64,000 nucleotides of DNA from Oleidesulfovibrio sp047973035 (GCF_047973035.1 NZ_JBKEBF010000032.1:62001-126000); one strand, 5' to 3'; positions 8,119-18,273 are shown, numbered from the stretch's first letter. Program-made: numbers and translations. Notes: a model not told the origin generated them from the sequence alone.

Positions 8119-10080
8119 ATGGAAACGTCCGTTCTCTCCGCCGCTCTTCCTCTGGCCTCGGTTACAGGATACGGCCTCAGTCTTACGTGTATTACTAAAA
8201 AGAACCCCGGAATAAATCTTTTTGCCGCAGTCGGCCTGATCCTGCTGGCAATGTACCCGCTTGGCTTCCTCCATGCTTTTCAGTGGGCATGGGTGATACT
8301 ATTCGTCGGTATCATGCTGCTGCCGTTTTCAATCTGGTTTCTGGCCAAAAAAGGACATGTGCGCCTGATCGCCTTGCCGGAAGTCATTCTGCCGCTACTG
8401 TTTATCGTCCTCTACTGGCTTTTTAACCATAACGCATTTGCCCACTACACTTCCGAAGGACAATATTGGGGCAAGGCCTCAAAAGCGCTCTACTTTTTCA
8501 ACAGCTATGTAACAAATGAAATTCCGGTAGGATGGAAAGAGTACTTTCCCGGTGCAGCCCTCTTTCACAGGTTCTGCCTCACTGTCATGCCCATGGCAGA
8601 CAGCACGCTCTACTTCGGCCATGCGATAATGATAGGTATGATAGCAGCGCCGCTTTTCACCAGCCTGCACTGGCGACGCAAAAGTACCTTGGTGCTCATG
8701 CTGCTCAGCCTTTTTATTGCTGTTCAAGGCCCGGGCCGCGGCGTTCTGTTTAAATTGTTCGTAGATGGTTTTCTTGGACTAGGTTTTGCGTCCTTACTGG
8801 TATTCATCTACCGGGTCCGGATTGACAAAGTACAAGCAATCAGCATTACGCTTGCAGCTTGCGCCATCACATTCATCAAAAGCGCAGGCATCGTGCTTGT
8901 CATTATGGCAGTGATTTTCGGAGCTCTGGTATGGCGAAAGGAAATATTCAGTCGCTCTGCAGCACGCAGTGCGGCTCTTCTTGCTTTAATTCTTATGGTT
9001 GCCATGCCTATGGCCATTTCCACCAGCTGGAAAATACGTAACGAATCCCTGCACATTACAAAACAACTTCCCTTTACGACTCCGACAGAACGGATAGCGG
9101 CTTTGTTGTCTGGCAGTCCTCAGGGACACGACGGGCAGATTGTTGACGCCTTTATGAAGGCGCTTTCATCATACCCCATCAATAATATTTCTCACTCTGA
9201 CAGGTTCGTTTACAAGGCCATAGAAGCTCTTGGATTTGATGCTGACTATAGAAAGATACCAAAGCTGCATGTGGTGGGCTGGCTTGTTTGCATCTCGTTA
9301 ATATTCATGCTGGCCGCACTAAGGCGCAAGAAAGGCCATCGCAAAGACATTCTGCTTACGTGGAGTATACTGACGGGATTTTGCTTATTTTATCTTCTCA
9401 GCATTCTCTACCTGCAGCTTTTCATCTTCAGTACGTATGAAGGGCTAAATGTCATGTCCATGCCCCGCTATGCAGGGGTATTTCTGATGGCTTATTTTCT
9501 CTTCGCGGTAAGCCTGCTGCTTGGTCCTTCGCGCACTGAAGTTGCACAGACCGAAGACTGCCAACAAGCCGGTTCTGAAGTAAAAAAAGGGCGGATTACT
9601 GCATCCTGCTTTGCACTATTACTGGCCCTGCTCTACCTCTGGGATACTCCGGGTTATTACTTCCGGTATCTTTCAAAAGAATGGCGCGACAATGTAACAG
9701 CCTACCAAAACGCGTATGCTTTTGCGGAACAGGCAGGAATAACGTTTAAAGACGATGAATTACTCTTCATTACAGTTCGCCCTGTTAAAGAAATATGGGA
9801 CCTCACTTCGTACCATTATTTCCCAGTCAGACTGCAAGAGTTTCAGCCTTCTGTCGACATATGCAAAGATCAGGAACAATACGCCAACTACAATAAAAAA
9901 TTGATAAAATATGCCGAGCAGCGCAAATATCTTATGACTATTGACGCCAATACTGACTGCTTTCAGAATATTTTCAAAGAACACCTGCCTGAGGAATATG
10001 CAGATACTATGCTTTTCAGCATAATCAAAAATCCCACTTCAGAGAATAAAACAGACTTCAGGCTCGTCCCCATTCGCTAG
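8119..10080 (+). CDS. Large polytopic membrane protein, putative GT-C type glycosyltransferase
   Basis: 653 residues with at least twelve hydrophobic segments through residue about 510 and a soluble C-terminal domain of about 130 residues (SKEWRDNVTAYQNAYAFAEQ onward). An extracytoplasmic loop near 110-165 (HNAFAHYTSEGQYWGKASKAL, YFPGAALFHRF) sits where GT-C enzymes keep catalytic acidic residues, but I see no textbook DxD there. It is 11 bases downstream of the GT2-GtrA gene, the usual partner of enzymes that move sugars from polyprenyl phosphate to a cell-surface acceptor. A glycosyltransferase role is inferred from topology and neighbour, not from a recognised motif. Confidence 0.72.
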   Translation: METSVLSAALPLASVTGYGLSLTCITKKNPGINLFAAVGLILLAMYPLGFLHAFQWAWVILFVGIMLLPFSIWFLAKKGHVRLIALPEVILPLLFIVLYWLFNHNAFAHYTSEGQYWGKASKALYFFNSYVTNEIPVGWKEYFPGAALFHRFCLTVMPMADSTLYFGHAIMIGMIAAPLFTSLHWRRKSTLVLMLLSLFIAVQGPGRGVLFKLFVDGFLGLGFASLLVFIYRVRIDKVQAISITLAACAITFIKSAGIVLVIMAVIFGALVWRKEIFSRSAARSAALLALILMVAMPMAISTSWKIRNESLHITKQLPFTTPTERIAALLSGSPQGHDGQIVDAFMKALSSYPINNISHSDRFVYKAIEALGFDADYRKIPKLHVVGWLVCISLIFMLAALRRKKGHRKDILLTWSILTGFCLFYLLSILYLQLFIFSTYEGLNVMSMPRYAGVFLMAYFLFAVSLLLGPSRTEVAQTEDCQQAGSEVKKGRITASCFALLLALLYLWDTPGYYFRYLSKEWRDNVTAYQNAYAFAEQAGITFKDDELLFITVRPVKEIWDLTSYHYFPVRLQEFQPSVDICKDQEQYANYNKKLIKYAEQRKYLMTIDANTDCFQNIFKEHLPEEYADTMLFSIIKNPTSENKTDFRLVPIR

Positions 10081-10092
10081 TTCCAATAACTT

Positions 10093-10130
10093 GGCCCTCT
10101 GCCGTTTTCAGCGCAGAGGGCCATTTTCAT
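10093..10130 (+). terminator. Terminator-like hairpin after the glycosyltransferase pair
   Basis: Stem GGCCCTCTGC (10093-10102) / GCAGAGGGCC (10113-10122), then ATTTTCATT. The stem is strong but the T tract is broken. The rest of the gap to 10418 holds no supported gene. Confidence 0.75.
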
Positions 10131-10418
10131 TCCGTAACAGCATACGTTGCCAGAGAATATGCACCCCTAATACGTTCTTCCGGAATATCGCTTCAGATGG
10201 GGTGCACACAATTCTCCATCCGCATGCGGCGGTCTGCGTCATACCGGCACCATTTATCCAGTATGTCCGCCTGCCCCGTCTTTTTCTCATACGCGTAAGC
10301 ACTTCTTTCTTCTTATGTTCAACAAACCAGTTGCGTAATAACTCCGGCGCGGTAAAATGCTCTTACATCGGGGCTTCTTACTTACGCAAAAGTAACTTCT
10401 GAAACTGCACAGGGTATT

Positions 10419-12623
10419 ATGGATACTTTAAAAGTGGCTCGCTCAACTGGCGCACCTCATAAGTTCGGCACGTTCGGCGGCGTATTCACGCCGAGCCTGC
10501 TTACCATTCTCGGCGTTATCATGTTTCTGCGACTCTCTAATGTTGTGGGATATGCCGGGCTTGGATACACGCTGGTCATCCTTGCTGCAGCCAAAGCAAT
10601 TTCAGTAATCACAGGTCTTTCTCTCAGCTCGATTGCAACCAATATGCGTGTCAAAGGCGGCGGGGCGTACTTTCTGATCAGCCGCAGCCTGGGGGTGGAA
10701 TTCGGCGGAGTAATCGCCATATTCTTCTTTATTGCACAGGCAGTTGCCGTCACGTTGTATGTAGTAGGTTTCACGGAAGCTCTCTTCTCTGCTTTTCCAT
10801 CCATCACGATGTCGCCGCTGGCAGTATCCACATTCACCAATATACTGATTTTTCTATGTGTTTACATAGGAGCAGGATGGACCATAAAGCTCCAATACGG
10901 CATTCTGGCTGTGCTTATGCTTTCCATGGTGTCCTTTTTTGCCGGTGCCTCTGCAGAGTTTTCCATGCAGACGCTTAACGCGAACATGGGCTCGCAATGG
11001 ACTGCAGAATATTCATTCTTTGCCGTTTTTGCGCTCTTTTTCCCCGCCGTTACGGGCATTATGGCAGGCGTGAATATGTCCGGCGACCTGAAAGAGCCGA
11101 GCATATCCATACCCAGAGGAACCTTTGCCAGTATCGGATTTTCAGCTCTTCTGTATTTGGTTATCGCCATTATGCTGGCTGGCGGAACAGCCCGTAGTGA
11201 ACTGACGAGTGATGCATTTGTCATGCGGGACATGGCTTTGTGGCCTTCTTTAATCTATGCAGGGGTATTCTGTGCCACATTGTCGTCGGCACTTGGCAGC
11301 ATGATGGGTGCCCCGCGCATTCTGCAGGCGTTTGCCCGCGACAATATTTTTCCCCGGCTGCGCTGGTTTGGCGCTGGCAGCGGCAAGTCCGGCGAACCGC
11401 GCCGAGGCATCGTGCTCACATTCATCATCGCGCAGATTGGAATTGTTGCAGGCGACCTTAATACTGTCGCCCCCATCATCACCATGTTCTTTCTGCTGAC
11501 TTACGGCACGGTTAATCTTGCATGTTTTTACGAAGGACGCTCCAACAACCCCAGCTTTCGCCCTACATTCCGGCTTAATCACTGGTCGGTAGCTCTTACA
11601 GGTGCGCTGGGCTGTCTCGCCGTAATGTTTCTGATCAATGCAGTATGGGCAGGCATAGCCATAGTGCTTGCTGCGGGACTTTTTTATCTGATAGCCCGCC
11701 GAGAAATCACATCAAAATGGGGCGATCTGGACAGCGGGCTTGCGTACCAAAACGCTTTGAAAGCGTTACTGAAGCTGCAACAAGAACAATATCATCCCAA
11801 AAACTGGCGACCTTCCATTCTGGCACTGGTGGGTAGCGGGCACATCCGCCGCCACCTGTGCGAATACGCGTGCCTTCTTACTGCAGGGCGAGGTGTGGTT
11901 TCAGTCGGACAAGTTATCCACGGTGAACTTGAAAACCTGCTGGTACGCCGCAATGAAGCTGAAAACATTCTGAGAAAATTTCTGTTGAAAGAAGAATTTC
12001 CTGCCTTTCCTGTCGTCATGGTGGAAGACAATATGCACGCAGCAGTCAAGGCGTTGCTGCAATGCCACGGCATTGGCGGTATGAGCCCCAACACCGTAAT
12101 GCTGGGCTGGAGCAGTGACCCTGATAAAACAGGAGTATTCCGCGAAACATTGGCCATTGCCAAAAGAATGAAACGTAATCTGGTCATAGTCAGCTGCGGG
12201 GAAGAATGCACCCTCCACGAAGCTCCTGCCGGTGCCATCAACCTGTGGTGGAGCCCCCCGGAAAGCGGCGACCTGATGATGCTGCTGGCCTACCTGCTAC
12301 AAACCAATAACGAATGGGCTGATAAGCCGCTACGTATTCTGCGGCCTGTAGCGCTGAAGGCTGATGTGAATAATATTACCAAAGATATGCAGCTGATGCT
12401 TGCAAGTGCGCGAATCAAAGCAGAGCTTGTCATCATCCCCACTGACGCCCCCTTGCACGCCGTGCGGGATAACATGGGTGAATCTGCTGTTCTTTTTGCA
12501 GGTTTCAACCCTGCAGACGATAACCCGATGGCCTGCGTAAAAGAACAATTGCAGCACATTGTAGACCTGCCATGCAATGTAATACTGGTATACGATGCCG
12601 GAGACGTTTCTTTGCTCGCGTAG
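10419..12623 (+). CDS. APC-superfamily cation-chloride cotransporter-like permease (SLC12 type)
   Basis: 734-residue secondary transporter. Residues about 18-430 form a twelve-helix amino acid permease core with the hallmark GVFTPSLLTILGVIMFLR (first helix) and the conserved GIMAGVNMSGDLKEPSISIP and ATLSSALGSMMGAPRILQA, both typical of Na-K-Cl/K-Cl cotransporters and their bacterial relatives. Residues about 450-734 form a cytoplasmic domain with alternating strand/helix pattern, like the C-terminal SLC12 domain. It probably moves chloride with potassium or sodium, or an amino acid; bacterial members are poorly characterised. It stands alone between two gene-free stretches, so there is little context. 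The annotated start has only a weak AGGG upstream; ATG codons further in are unlikely because the conserved region begins near residue 18. Confidence 0.88.
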   Translation: MDTLKVARSTGAPHKFGTFGGVFTPSLLTILGVIMFLRLSNVVGYAGLGYTLVILAAAKAISVITGLSLSSIATNMRVKGGGAYFLISRSLGVEFGGVIAIFFFIAQAVAVTLYVVGFTEALFSAFPSITMSPLAVSTFTNILIFLCVYIGAGWTIKLQYGILAVLMLSMVSFFAGASAEFSMQTLNANMGSQWTAEYSFFAVFALFFPAVTGIMAGVNMSGDLKEPSISIPRGTFASIGFSALLYLVIAIMLAGGTARSELTSDAFVMRDMALWPSLIYAGVFCATLSSALGSMMGAPRILQAFARDNIFPRLRWFGAGSGKSGEPRRGIVLTFIIAQIGIVAGDLNTVAPIITMFFLLTYGTVNLACFYEGRSNNPSFRPTFRLNHWSVALTGALGCLAVMFLINAVWAGIAIVLAAGLFYLIARREITSKWGDLDSGLAYQNALKALLKLQQEQYHPKNWRPSILALVGSGHIRRHLCEYACLLTAGRGVVSVGQVIHGELENLLVRRNEAENILRKFLLKEEFPAFPVVMVEDNMHAAVKALLQCHGIGGMSPNTVMLGWSSDPDKTGVFRETLAIAKRMKRNLVIVSCGEECTLHEAPAGAINLWWSPPESGDLMMLLAYLLQTNNEWADKPLRILRPVALKADVNNITKDMQLMLASARIKAELVIIPTDAPLHAVRDNMGESAVLFAGFNPADDNPMACVKEQLQHIVDLPCNVILVYDAGDVSLLA

Positions 12624-13134
12624 CACAGGGATACAGTCGTTTCAGGCCGGTCCTGCACAAAAGCGCATCCAGTTTTCCCGCCAGAAGGTGCTGGCAAGGC
12701 TGCCTGCCGTATGCACAGTTTTAATCAGTACGAAACTGCGTAACACGGATTATCCGTTTAACAGGCTGTCCGCGCTGTAGATGGAAAGCCCACAAACTGC
12801 GGGCAGTCTGGTGCAAAAAACCAGACACTCCCCCGAAGCCTTTTCTACTCCTTGGCAACAAACGTCTACCAACCTGCCCCATGGCTGCCGATTACGAAAT
12901 CTCTTCCGGCTTCGACTTCGCCAAAATCTGAACCTTACACACGTCCCTTTTCATTCATTGCCAAGGCGCAACCAATCTGCCACAGCCAGTTAAGGGGCTT
13001 GAAATTCAGCGACCTCAACTGCTCTTTCCTGTAGCTGGCAACTACTTTTTTGCAATACCGTCTGCTGCGCTACTGCCTTTCCACTACAGACTCTTCACTG
13101 CACGACCAACTAATTCTCATTTTTTATATTTTTA
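12624..13134. other. Intergenic stretch without a supported gene
   Basis: About 510 bases between the permease and the Nik-type operon. Short open frames exist but lack ribosome sites, codon bias or recognisable sequence. The last 70 bases become strongly AT-rich, consistent with the promoter of the following operon. Confidence 0.6.
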
Positions 13135-13161
13135 GTAATACAAAATTGACATTCGTAATAC
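13135..13161. promoter_or_regulatory. Possible NikR-like operator
   Basis: Two copies of GTAATAC (13135-13141 and 13155-13161) separated by 13 bases. Because GTAnTAC is itself self-complementary, the pair is also an inverted repeat, and it resembles the GTGTTAC-N13/14-GTAACAC type of NikR site that I recall for sulfate reducers. TTGACA-like TTGACATT lies in the spacer, so a bound repressor would cover the promoter. It ends 41 bases before the binding-protein start. Confidence 0.4.
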
Positions 13162-13202
13162 TTCTCGAATAACAATCAAATACAAATAGTCAGGAGGAGA
13201 CG

Positions 13203-14803
13203 ATGTCATCAAATTTTGCATTTCCTAAGCGTCTGGCTCGCACGTTGCTGTGCTGCCTGCTTGTATGCATGCTCGCAGTTCCGGCACTGGCTGCCAAAGA
13301 CAGCATTGTGCTGGCAGTCGGCGGAGAAAACGCCGAAGGTTACGATCCGCTGCTCGGCTGGGGCCTGTACGGCAATCCGCTTTTTCACAGCACATTGCTG
13401 AAGCGTGACGCCAACATGAACATCAATGGCGACCTTGCCACCAAATGGCAGCTTTCTGATGATGCACTTGTCTGGACGGTAACCATACGTGATGATGCAA
13501 AATTTTCTGACGGCACCCCGCTCACGGCTGAAGACGTGGCATTTACGTTCAGCAAAGGCCTTGAAGCGGGAGGCAAAGTGGATCTTTCTCCGCTTGTAGC
13601 CGCTGCCGCCAAAGATGACACAACCATCGTCTTCACCCTGCAACACCCCGACATCACATTTATTCAACACTTTATTACATTAGGTATTGTCCCCAAACAT
13701 GCCTATAGTCCAAACTACGCACGCAAGCCCATTGGGTCCGGCCCGTACAAACTGGTCCGCTGGGATGAAGGCCAGCAGATGGTTGTTGCTGTAAACGAAC
13801 TCTATTACGGAAAGCACCCGCCATTAACAAACTTATCTTCCTGTTTGCAGAAGAAGACGCCGCTCTGGCTGCTGCCCGCGCCGGACAGGTTGACGTGCTT
13901 GGCGTTCCTTCCAGCCTTGCCCGCCAGCAGCTTCCCGGAATGCGCCTGCATGTGGTGAAAAGCGTAGATAACCGTGGCCTCATGTTCCCTATGGTGCCGG
14001 ATGAAGGCAAAAAAACGCCCGCAGGGCTTGCAATAGGCAATGATGTGTCCGCAGACCTCGCCATTCGTCAGGCCGTGAACTACGCCATCAACAGGCAGGC
14101 TCTTGTGGAAGGTATTCTGGACGGCTTCGGCAGACCCGCCTTTGGGGTTGTGGACGATCTGCCGTGGGACAACCCTGAAGCCCGCATCACAGATAATGAT
14201 CCGGACAAGGCAAAAGACATTCTGGAAAAAGCAGGCTGGAGAGAGTCTGACGGAGACGGCATCCGCGAAAAGAACGGAACCAAGGCAGAGTTTACAGTGG
14301 TCTATAACGCCAAAGATTCGCTGCGTCAGGGGCTTGCCCTTGCGGTATCCGACATGCTGCGCCCTGTGGGCATCAACGCCATTCCGCGTGGCGAAAGCTG
14401 GGACAGAATAAAAACACAACTGACCCACAGCATGGTGGTTGTTTACGGCTTCGGGGATCATAGCCCGCTGGAAATGTACAAACTGTACCACACCCCTTCC
14501 AGCCCCGACCCTATGTACTGGAACGCCGGTTTCTACTCCAATCCTGTCGTTGACGGCTATCTGGAAAGCGCACGAAAAGCTCCCTCACCGGAAGCTGCCA
14601 TCCCCTACTGGAAGAAAGCACAATGGGACGGGCAAACAGGCTTCACTACCCGCGGAGATGCTGCATGGGCGTGGATGGTGAACCTCGACCATACCTACTT
14701 TATCAACTCCTGCCTTGATGTGGGCAAATCGCAGATGGAACCGCACGGCCACGGCTGGCCCATCACAACCAACGTCAATGAATGGCAGTGGACCTGCGAC
14801 TAG
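13203..14803 (+). pseudogene. Frameshifted Nik/Opp-type ABC substrate-binding protein
   Basis: Family 5 extracellular solute-binding protein. A signal peptide (LLCCLLVCMLAVPALAA) and N-terminal lobe are read from 13203 to about 13823 in one frame. The rest is read in another frame from about 13824 (LIFLFAEEDAALAAARAGQV onward) to 14803. Adding one T in CCATTAAC near 13823-13825 restores a continuous protein of about 533 residues (NELYYGKHPPFNKLIFLFAE), the normal length for NikA-like proteins. Conserved pieces include TKWQLSDDALVWTVTIRDDA, FSDGTPLTAEDVAFTF and IRQAVNYAINRQALVEG. All four downstream transporter genes are intact, so this is either a very recent single-base deletion or a sequence error. 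Substrate is probably nickel or a metal chelate; a peptide is possible. An AGGAGGAG site precedes the ATG. Confidence 0.88.
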
Positions 14804-14859
14804 CCTCATAACAGTTTGCCGGCGGCCTGTGGTTACACGGGCCGCCAGACAGGATATCC

Positions 14860-15861
14860 ATGCCATTTTCCCCTGCGCATTTCTGCTCTTTCTGTATTCA
14901 AAAGGCGCTACGTCTGCTGCTTTTGCTGATTGCTGTAGCGGCCCTTTCTTATACGCTGGTCAACGTCTCGCCCATTGACCCTGTAGATGCGTATCTCGGC
15001 CCCGCAGTACTTAAAGTTTCGCCGGAACAGCGCGACATAATATCCCAAAGATGGGGCCTTGATCAGCCGCCCGTAGAACGTTTTTTGCGGTGGGGCGCAC
15101 AGCTGGTGCAGGGAGATTTCGGCGTATCAACCATCTTTAACGAGCCCGTGCTTACGGTTATCGGCAAACGCTTTGCCACGTCATTCTGGCTGATGTTGCT
15201 GGCGTGGAGCATTTCCGGCATTGCGGGATTCATGCTGGGTGTACTGGCGGGCACATACGAAAACCGCACAGCGGACAAACTTATCGGCATGTATGCCTAC
15301 ACCATGGCTTCCACGCCTACCTTCTGGGTGGGTATGGTGCTGTTGAGTATTTTCTCCATTCATCTGGGTTGGGCGCCTGTAGGACTTGCATGGCCTGTGG
15401 GCTTAAGTCCAGAAGAAGCAACCTTGGGTCAGCGGATTCACCACCTGATTCTGCCCGCCGTCACGCTGTCCTTTATCGGCACAGCGCAGATAGCCCTGCA
15501 TACCCGTGAAAAAACGATTAAGGCCATGCACAGTGATTATGCCCAGTTTGCCAGAGCACAGGGCGAAAGCGAAATCGGCATTGCCTTTCGTCACGCACTT
15601 CGTAACGTCGCTCTTCCGGCCATCACTTTGCAGTTTGCTTCGCTGGGCGAACTTTTCGGCGGGGCAGTGCTGGCGGAGCAGGTTTTTTCTTATCCCGGTC
15701 TGGGCATGGCAACGGTTGAAGCCGGATATCGGGGAGACATCCCCTTGCTGCTGGGCATTGTCCTTTTCAGCACCGTGTTTGTTTTTACCGGCAACACAGT
15801 GGCTGACATTCTGTATCGTATCATCGACCCCAGAATGCGACCGGCAGAGGAGGCAGCATGA
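14860..15861 (+). CDS. ABC transporter permease, NikB/DppB type
   Basis: 333-residue inner-membrane permease with six helices: an N-terminal helix (ALRLLLLLIAVAALSYTLVN, about 13-35), then helices near 105, 140, 180, 245 and 290. It carries the binding-protein-dependent permease features FARAQGESEIGIAFRHALRN (EAA-like loop contacting the ATPase, about 228-247) and LFGGAVLAEQVFSYPGLGM near 263. It follows the binding-protein gene by 56 bases and its stop overlaps the start of the next permease (ATGA), so the pair is translationally coupled. It forms the channel with the next gene product. Confidence 0.92.
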   Translation: MPFSPAHFCSFCIQKALRLLLLLIAVAALSYTLVNVSPIDPVDAYLGPAVLKVSPEQRDIISQRWGLDQPPVERFLRWGAQLVQGDFGVSTIFNEPVLTVIGKRFATSFWLMLLAWSISGIAGFMLGVLAGTYENRTADKLIGMYAYTMASTPTFWVGMVLLSIFSIHLGWAPVGLAWPVGLSPEEATLGQRIHHLILPAVTLSFIGTAQIALHTREKTIKAMHSDYAQFARAQGESEIGIAFRHALRNVALPAITLQFASLGELFGGAVLAEQVFSYPGLGMATVEAGYRGDIPLLLGIVLFSTVFVFTGNTVADILYRIIDPRMRPAEEAA

Positions 15862-16709
15862 ACTCGCTGACCATGCTGTCCGGCAATCGCGCATTTGACC
15901 GCCGGACACGCACACTGCTGTGGGTTGCCTTCTGCCTGCTGTTTTTCGCAGTCATTTTTGTCTGTGCGTGGCTGTATGGAGACAAAGGCGAAGTAACCAG
16001 CCTGATGCAGCGCAAGCTGGCCCCGAGTATGGAACACCCCTTCGGTACAGACTGGCTGGGAAGGGATATGCTGGCCCGTACAATGAAGGGGCTGCGTGTC
16101 AGTCTTGGCGTGGGGCTGACCGCTGCGGCATGCTCTGCCGTAATAGCCCTCGCACTGGGGCTGGCAGCCACAACATTGGGCAAAGCTGTAGACCGTATTG
16201 TCACATGGCTTGTTGATGTAGCCATGGCAACCCCTCATCTTGTACTGCTTATTCTGATTTCGTTCGCTTGCGGCGGCGGGGCAAAAGGGGTGATCATAGC
16301 CGTTGCAGCATCGCACTGGCCTTCGCTTACCCGTGTTATCAGGGCAGAAATACTGCAATTGCGCGAGGCAGAATACGTGCAACTTTCAAAACGACTGGGC
16401 AAAAGCAATGCCTATATCGCACGACACCACCTTTTGCCGCACGTTATTCCGCAGTTCATGGTAGGTCTGTTACTGCTCTTCCCCCATGCGATTCTGCATG
16501 CTGCGGCACTTACGTTTCTGGGATTCGGCATGTCACCGCACAGTGCCGCCATCGGCGTGCTGCTGGCGGATTCCATGCGATACCTTTCCATGGGGTTGTG
16601 GTGGCTTGCCGTAGCACCCGGAGCGATGCTGGTGATTACCGTGAAAATGTTCGACATCCTCGGCAATAATGCGCGCGCCCTGATGGACCCGCGTACATGT
16701 CGGGATTAG
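15858..16709 (+). CDS. ABC transporter permease, NikC/DppC type
   Basis: 283-residue partner permease. After a short cytoplasmic N-terminus and first helix (LLWVAFCLLFFAVIFVCAWL, 20-39) comes the DppC-type stretch HPFGTDWLGRDMLARTMKGL at 61-80. Five more helices follow, and the EAA-like loop REAEYVQLSKRLGKSNAYIA is at about 168-187. It begins with an ATG overlapping the stop of the preceding gene by four bases. With its partner it forms the membrane channel of the Nik/Opp-type importer. Confidence 0.92.
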   Translation: MNSLTMLSGNRAFDRRTRTLLWVAFCLLFFAVIFVCAWLYGDKGEVTSLMQRKLAPSMEHPFGTDWLGRDMLARTMKGLRVSLGVGLTAAACSAVIALALGLAATTLGKAVDRIVTWLVDVAMATPHLVLLILISFACGGGAKGVIIAVAASHWPSLTRVIRAEILQLREAEYVQLSKRLGKSNAYIARHHLLPHVIPQFMVGLLLLFPHAILHAAALTFLGFGMSPHSAAIGVLLADSMRYLSMGLWWLAVAPGAMLVITVKMFDILGNNARALMDPRTCRD

Positions 16710-16736
16710 CCAATACTTCCATGCCGGAGAAAGACT

Positions 16737-17669
16737 ATGCTTAAAGTAAGACAGCTTTCCATATGCTTTTCCAGCTATGCCGCGGGGCTGAGGCGGCATG
16801 AAGTGACTGCAATCCGAAGCCTTGATCTGACTGTCGATTCCGGCCAGATACTGGCTGTCGTAGGGCAATCCGGCGCGGGCAAAAGCCTGCTGGCCCATGC
16901 CTTGCTTGGCATTCTCCCCTCCAATGCATCTATGCGGGGAGAGCTGCTCTATAAAGACGCGCTTCTTACCCGCCAACGTATGACACAACTTCGCGGTAAG
17001 GAAATTGCGCTGGTTCCGCAATCTGTCACACACCTGAACCCCTTGCTGTATGTGGGCGTACAAGTAGCCCGTGCGGCAGAACTGGGCGGCGTACAGAAGC
17101 GTCATTCTCTTAAAGCCACGCTGGAGGCTTTCGGCAGATATGACTTGCAGCAGGAGGTCGCCCGCCTTTATCCGCACGAACTGTCCGGCGGCATGGCACG
17201 GCGGGTAATGACAGCCTCTGCGACCATCGGCGGTGCCAATCTGATTGTTGCGGATGAGCCTACAAACGGCCTTGACCCAAGCCGGACAGCAGAAGCACTT
17301 GCGCACCTGCGCCAGCTTGCAGACACAGGTAAAGCCGTAGTGCTGATAACACATGACATTGAATCCGCACTGACGGTAGCTGATACCGTCTCTATCTTCT
17401 GCGGCGGGGTTACTGTGGAGGAAGCACAGGTGTCTGATTTTTCTCATGAAGGCGCACTCAGACATCCATATTCACAAGCTCTCTGGAACTCGCTTCCGGC
17501 CAATGGATTCAGCCTCCCGCAAAATACAGCCGTTCCGCTTTCAAAAGCAGACCAGACCATCGGTTGTCCTTATTCATCGCGCTGTTGCAATGCCGGAGAG
17601 TTGTGCACGGCCGCTCTTCCTGAAATGCGAACCATGCAAAACGGCAAAGTACGGTGCCACAATGCTTGA
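16737..17669 (+). CDS. ABC transporter ATPase, NikD/DppD type
   Basis: 310-residue nucleotide-binding protein. Walker A GQSGAGKSL (about 42-50), Q-loop VPQSVTHLNPL, signature LSGGMARR (about 148-155), Walker B LIVADEPTNGLD and H-loop ITHD are all present. The signature has Ala-Arg where most relatives have Lys/Arg-Gln-Arg, a mild departure. The C-terminal extension (GCPYSSRCCNAGELC, about 280-294) is the Cys-containing oligopeptide/nickel transporter tail. Its last eight bases overlap the start of the next ATPase gene. It energises uptake together with that gene product. Confidence 0.92.
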   Translation: MLKVRQLSICFSSYAAGLRRHEVTAIRSLDLTVDSGQILAVVGQSGAGKSLLAHALLGILPSNASMRGELLYKDALLTRQRMTQLRGKEIALVPQSVTHLNPLLYVGVQVARAAELGGVQKRHSLKATLEAFGRYDLQQEVARLYPHELSGGMARRVMTASATIGGANLIVADEPTNGLDPSRTAEALAHLRQLADTGKAVVLITHDIESALTVADTVSIFCGGVTVEEAQVSDFSHEGALRHPYSQALWNSLPANGFSLPQNTAVPLSKADQTIGCPYSSRCCNAGELCTAALPEMRTMQNGKVRCHNA

Positions 17670-18273
17670 AGCCCGAAATATCTCCTTCCGCTATAACAAC
17701 CGCTCGCCGTGGATTTTACAAAATATCGACCTTACGGTGACTGAGGGTGAGGTTGCAGGACTGGCCGGACCTAGCGGCAATGGCAAATCAACGCTGGGAA
17801 AAATTCTTTCCGGCTATCTGAAGCCGCATACCGGCACTATCAGGTTGGATTCAAAACCGGACTCTCTTTTTACATCCGGTACGTTCTGCCCTGTTCAGTT
17901 GTTATTCCAGCATCCTGAGTTGGCAGTAAACCCCAGATGGACTATTGAAAAAATTCTGTTCGAAGCCGGTACGCCCGACTCCGCCTTGATGACGGCTCTC
18001 GGGATTGACCCCGCATGGTTTGCCAGATACCCGCACGAACTTTCCGGCGGAGAGCTGCAACGGGTATGCCTTGTACGGGCGCTGGATAACCGCGTGCGCT
18101 ATCTTATCTGCGACGAAATCACCTCCATGCTTGATGCGCTTACACAGGCGGCCATCTGGAAGGCAGTGCTTGATGCGGCCGGACGCCGTAATATAGGCAT
18201 GCTGGTCATAAGCCACGATGCCGCGTTGCTGGCACGCATCTGCAGCCGCCAGATTTCACTTTTTACGCAATAG
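17662..18273 (+). CDS. ABC transporter ATPase, NikE/DppF type (short)
   Basis: 203-residue ATPase, shorter than the 250-330 typical for NikE/DppF because the C-terminal tail is absent. Walker A GPSGNGKST (about 33-41), Q-loop LLFQHPELAVNP, signature LSGGELQRVCLVRAL, Walker B YLICDEITSMLDA and H-loop VISHD are intact. The start is the ATG at 17662, which overlaps the preceding stop by 8 bases; the open frame extends further upstream, but only inside the preceding gene. It closes the five-gene importer operon. No clear terminator follows; an AT-rich gap leads to the next gene. Confidence 0.88.
   Translation: MLEARNISFRYNNRSPWILQNIDLTVTEGEVAGLAGPSGNGKSTLGKILSGYLKPHTGTIRLDSKPDSLFTSGTFCPVQLLFQHPELAVNPRWTIEKILFEAGTPDSALMTALGIDPAWFARYPHELSGGELQRVCLVRALDNRVRYLICDEITSMLDALTQAAIWKAVLDAAGRRNIGMLVISHDAALLARICSRQISLFTQ

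Noticed and set aside
13203..14803. Programmed frameshift or selenocysteine in the NikA-like gene
   Set aside because: The break is a one-base loss with no slippery heptamer and no in-frame UGA at a Cys site; a plain frameshift or read error is simpler.
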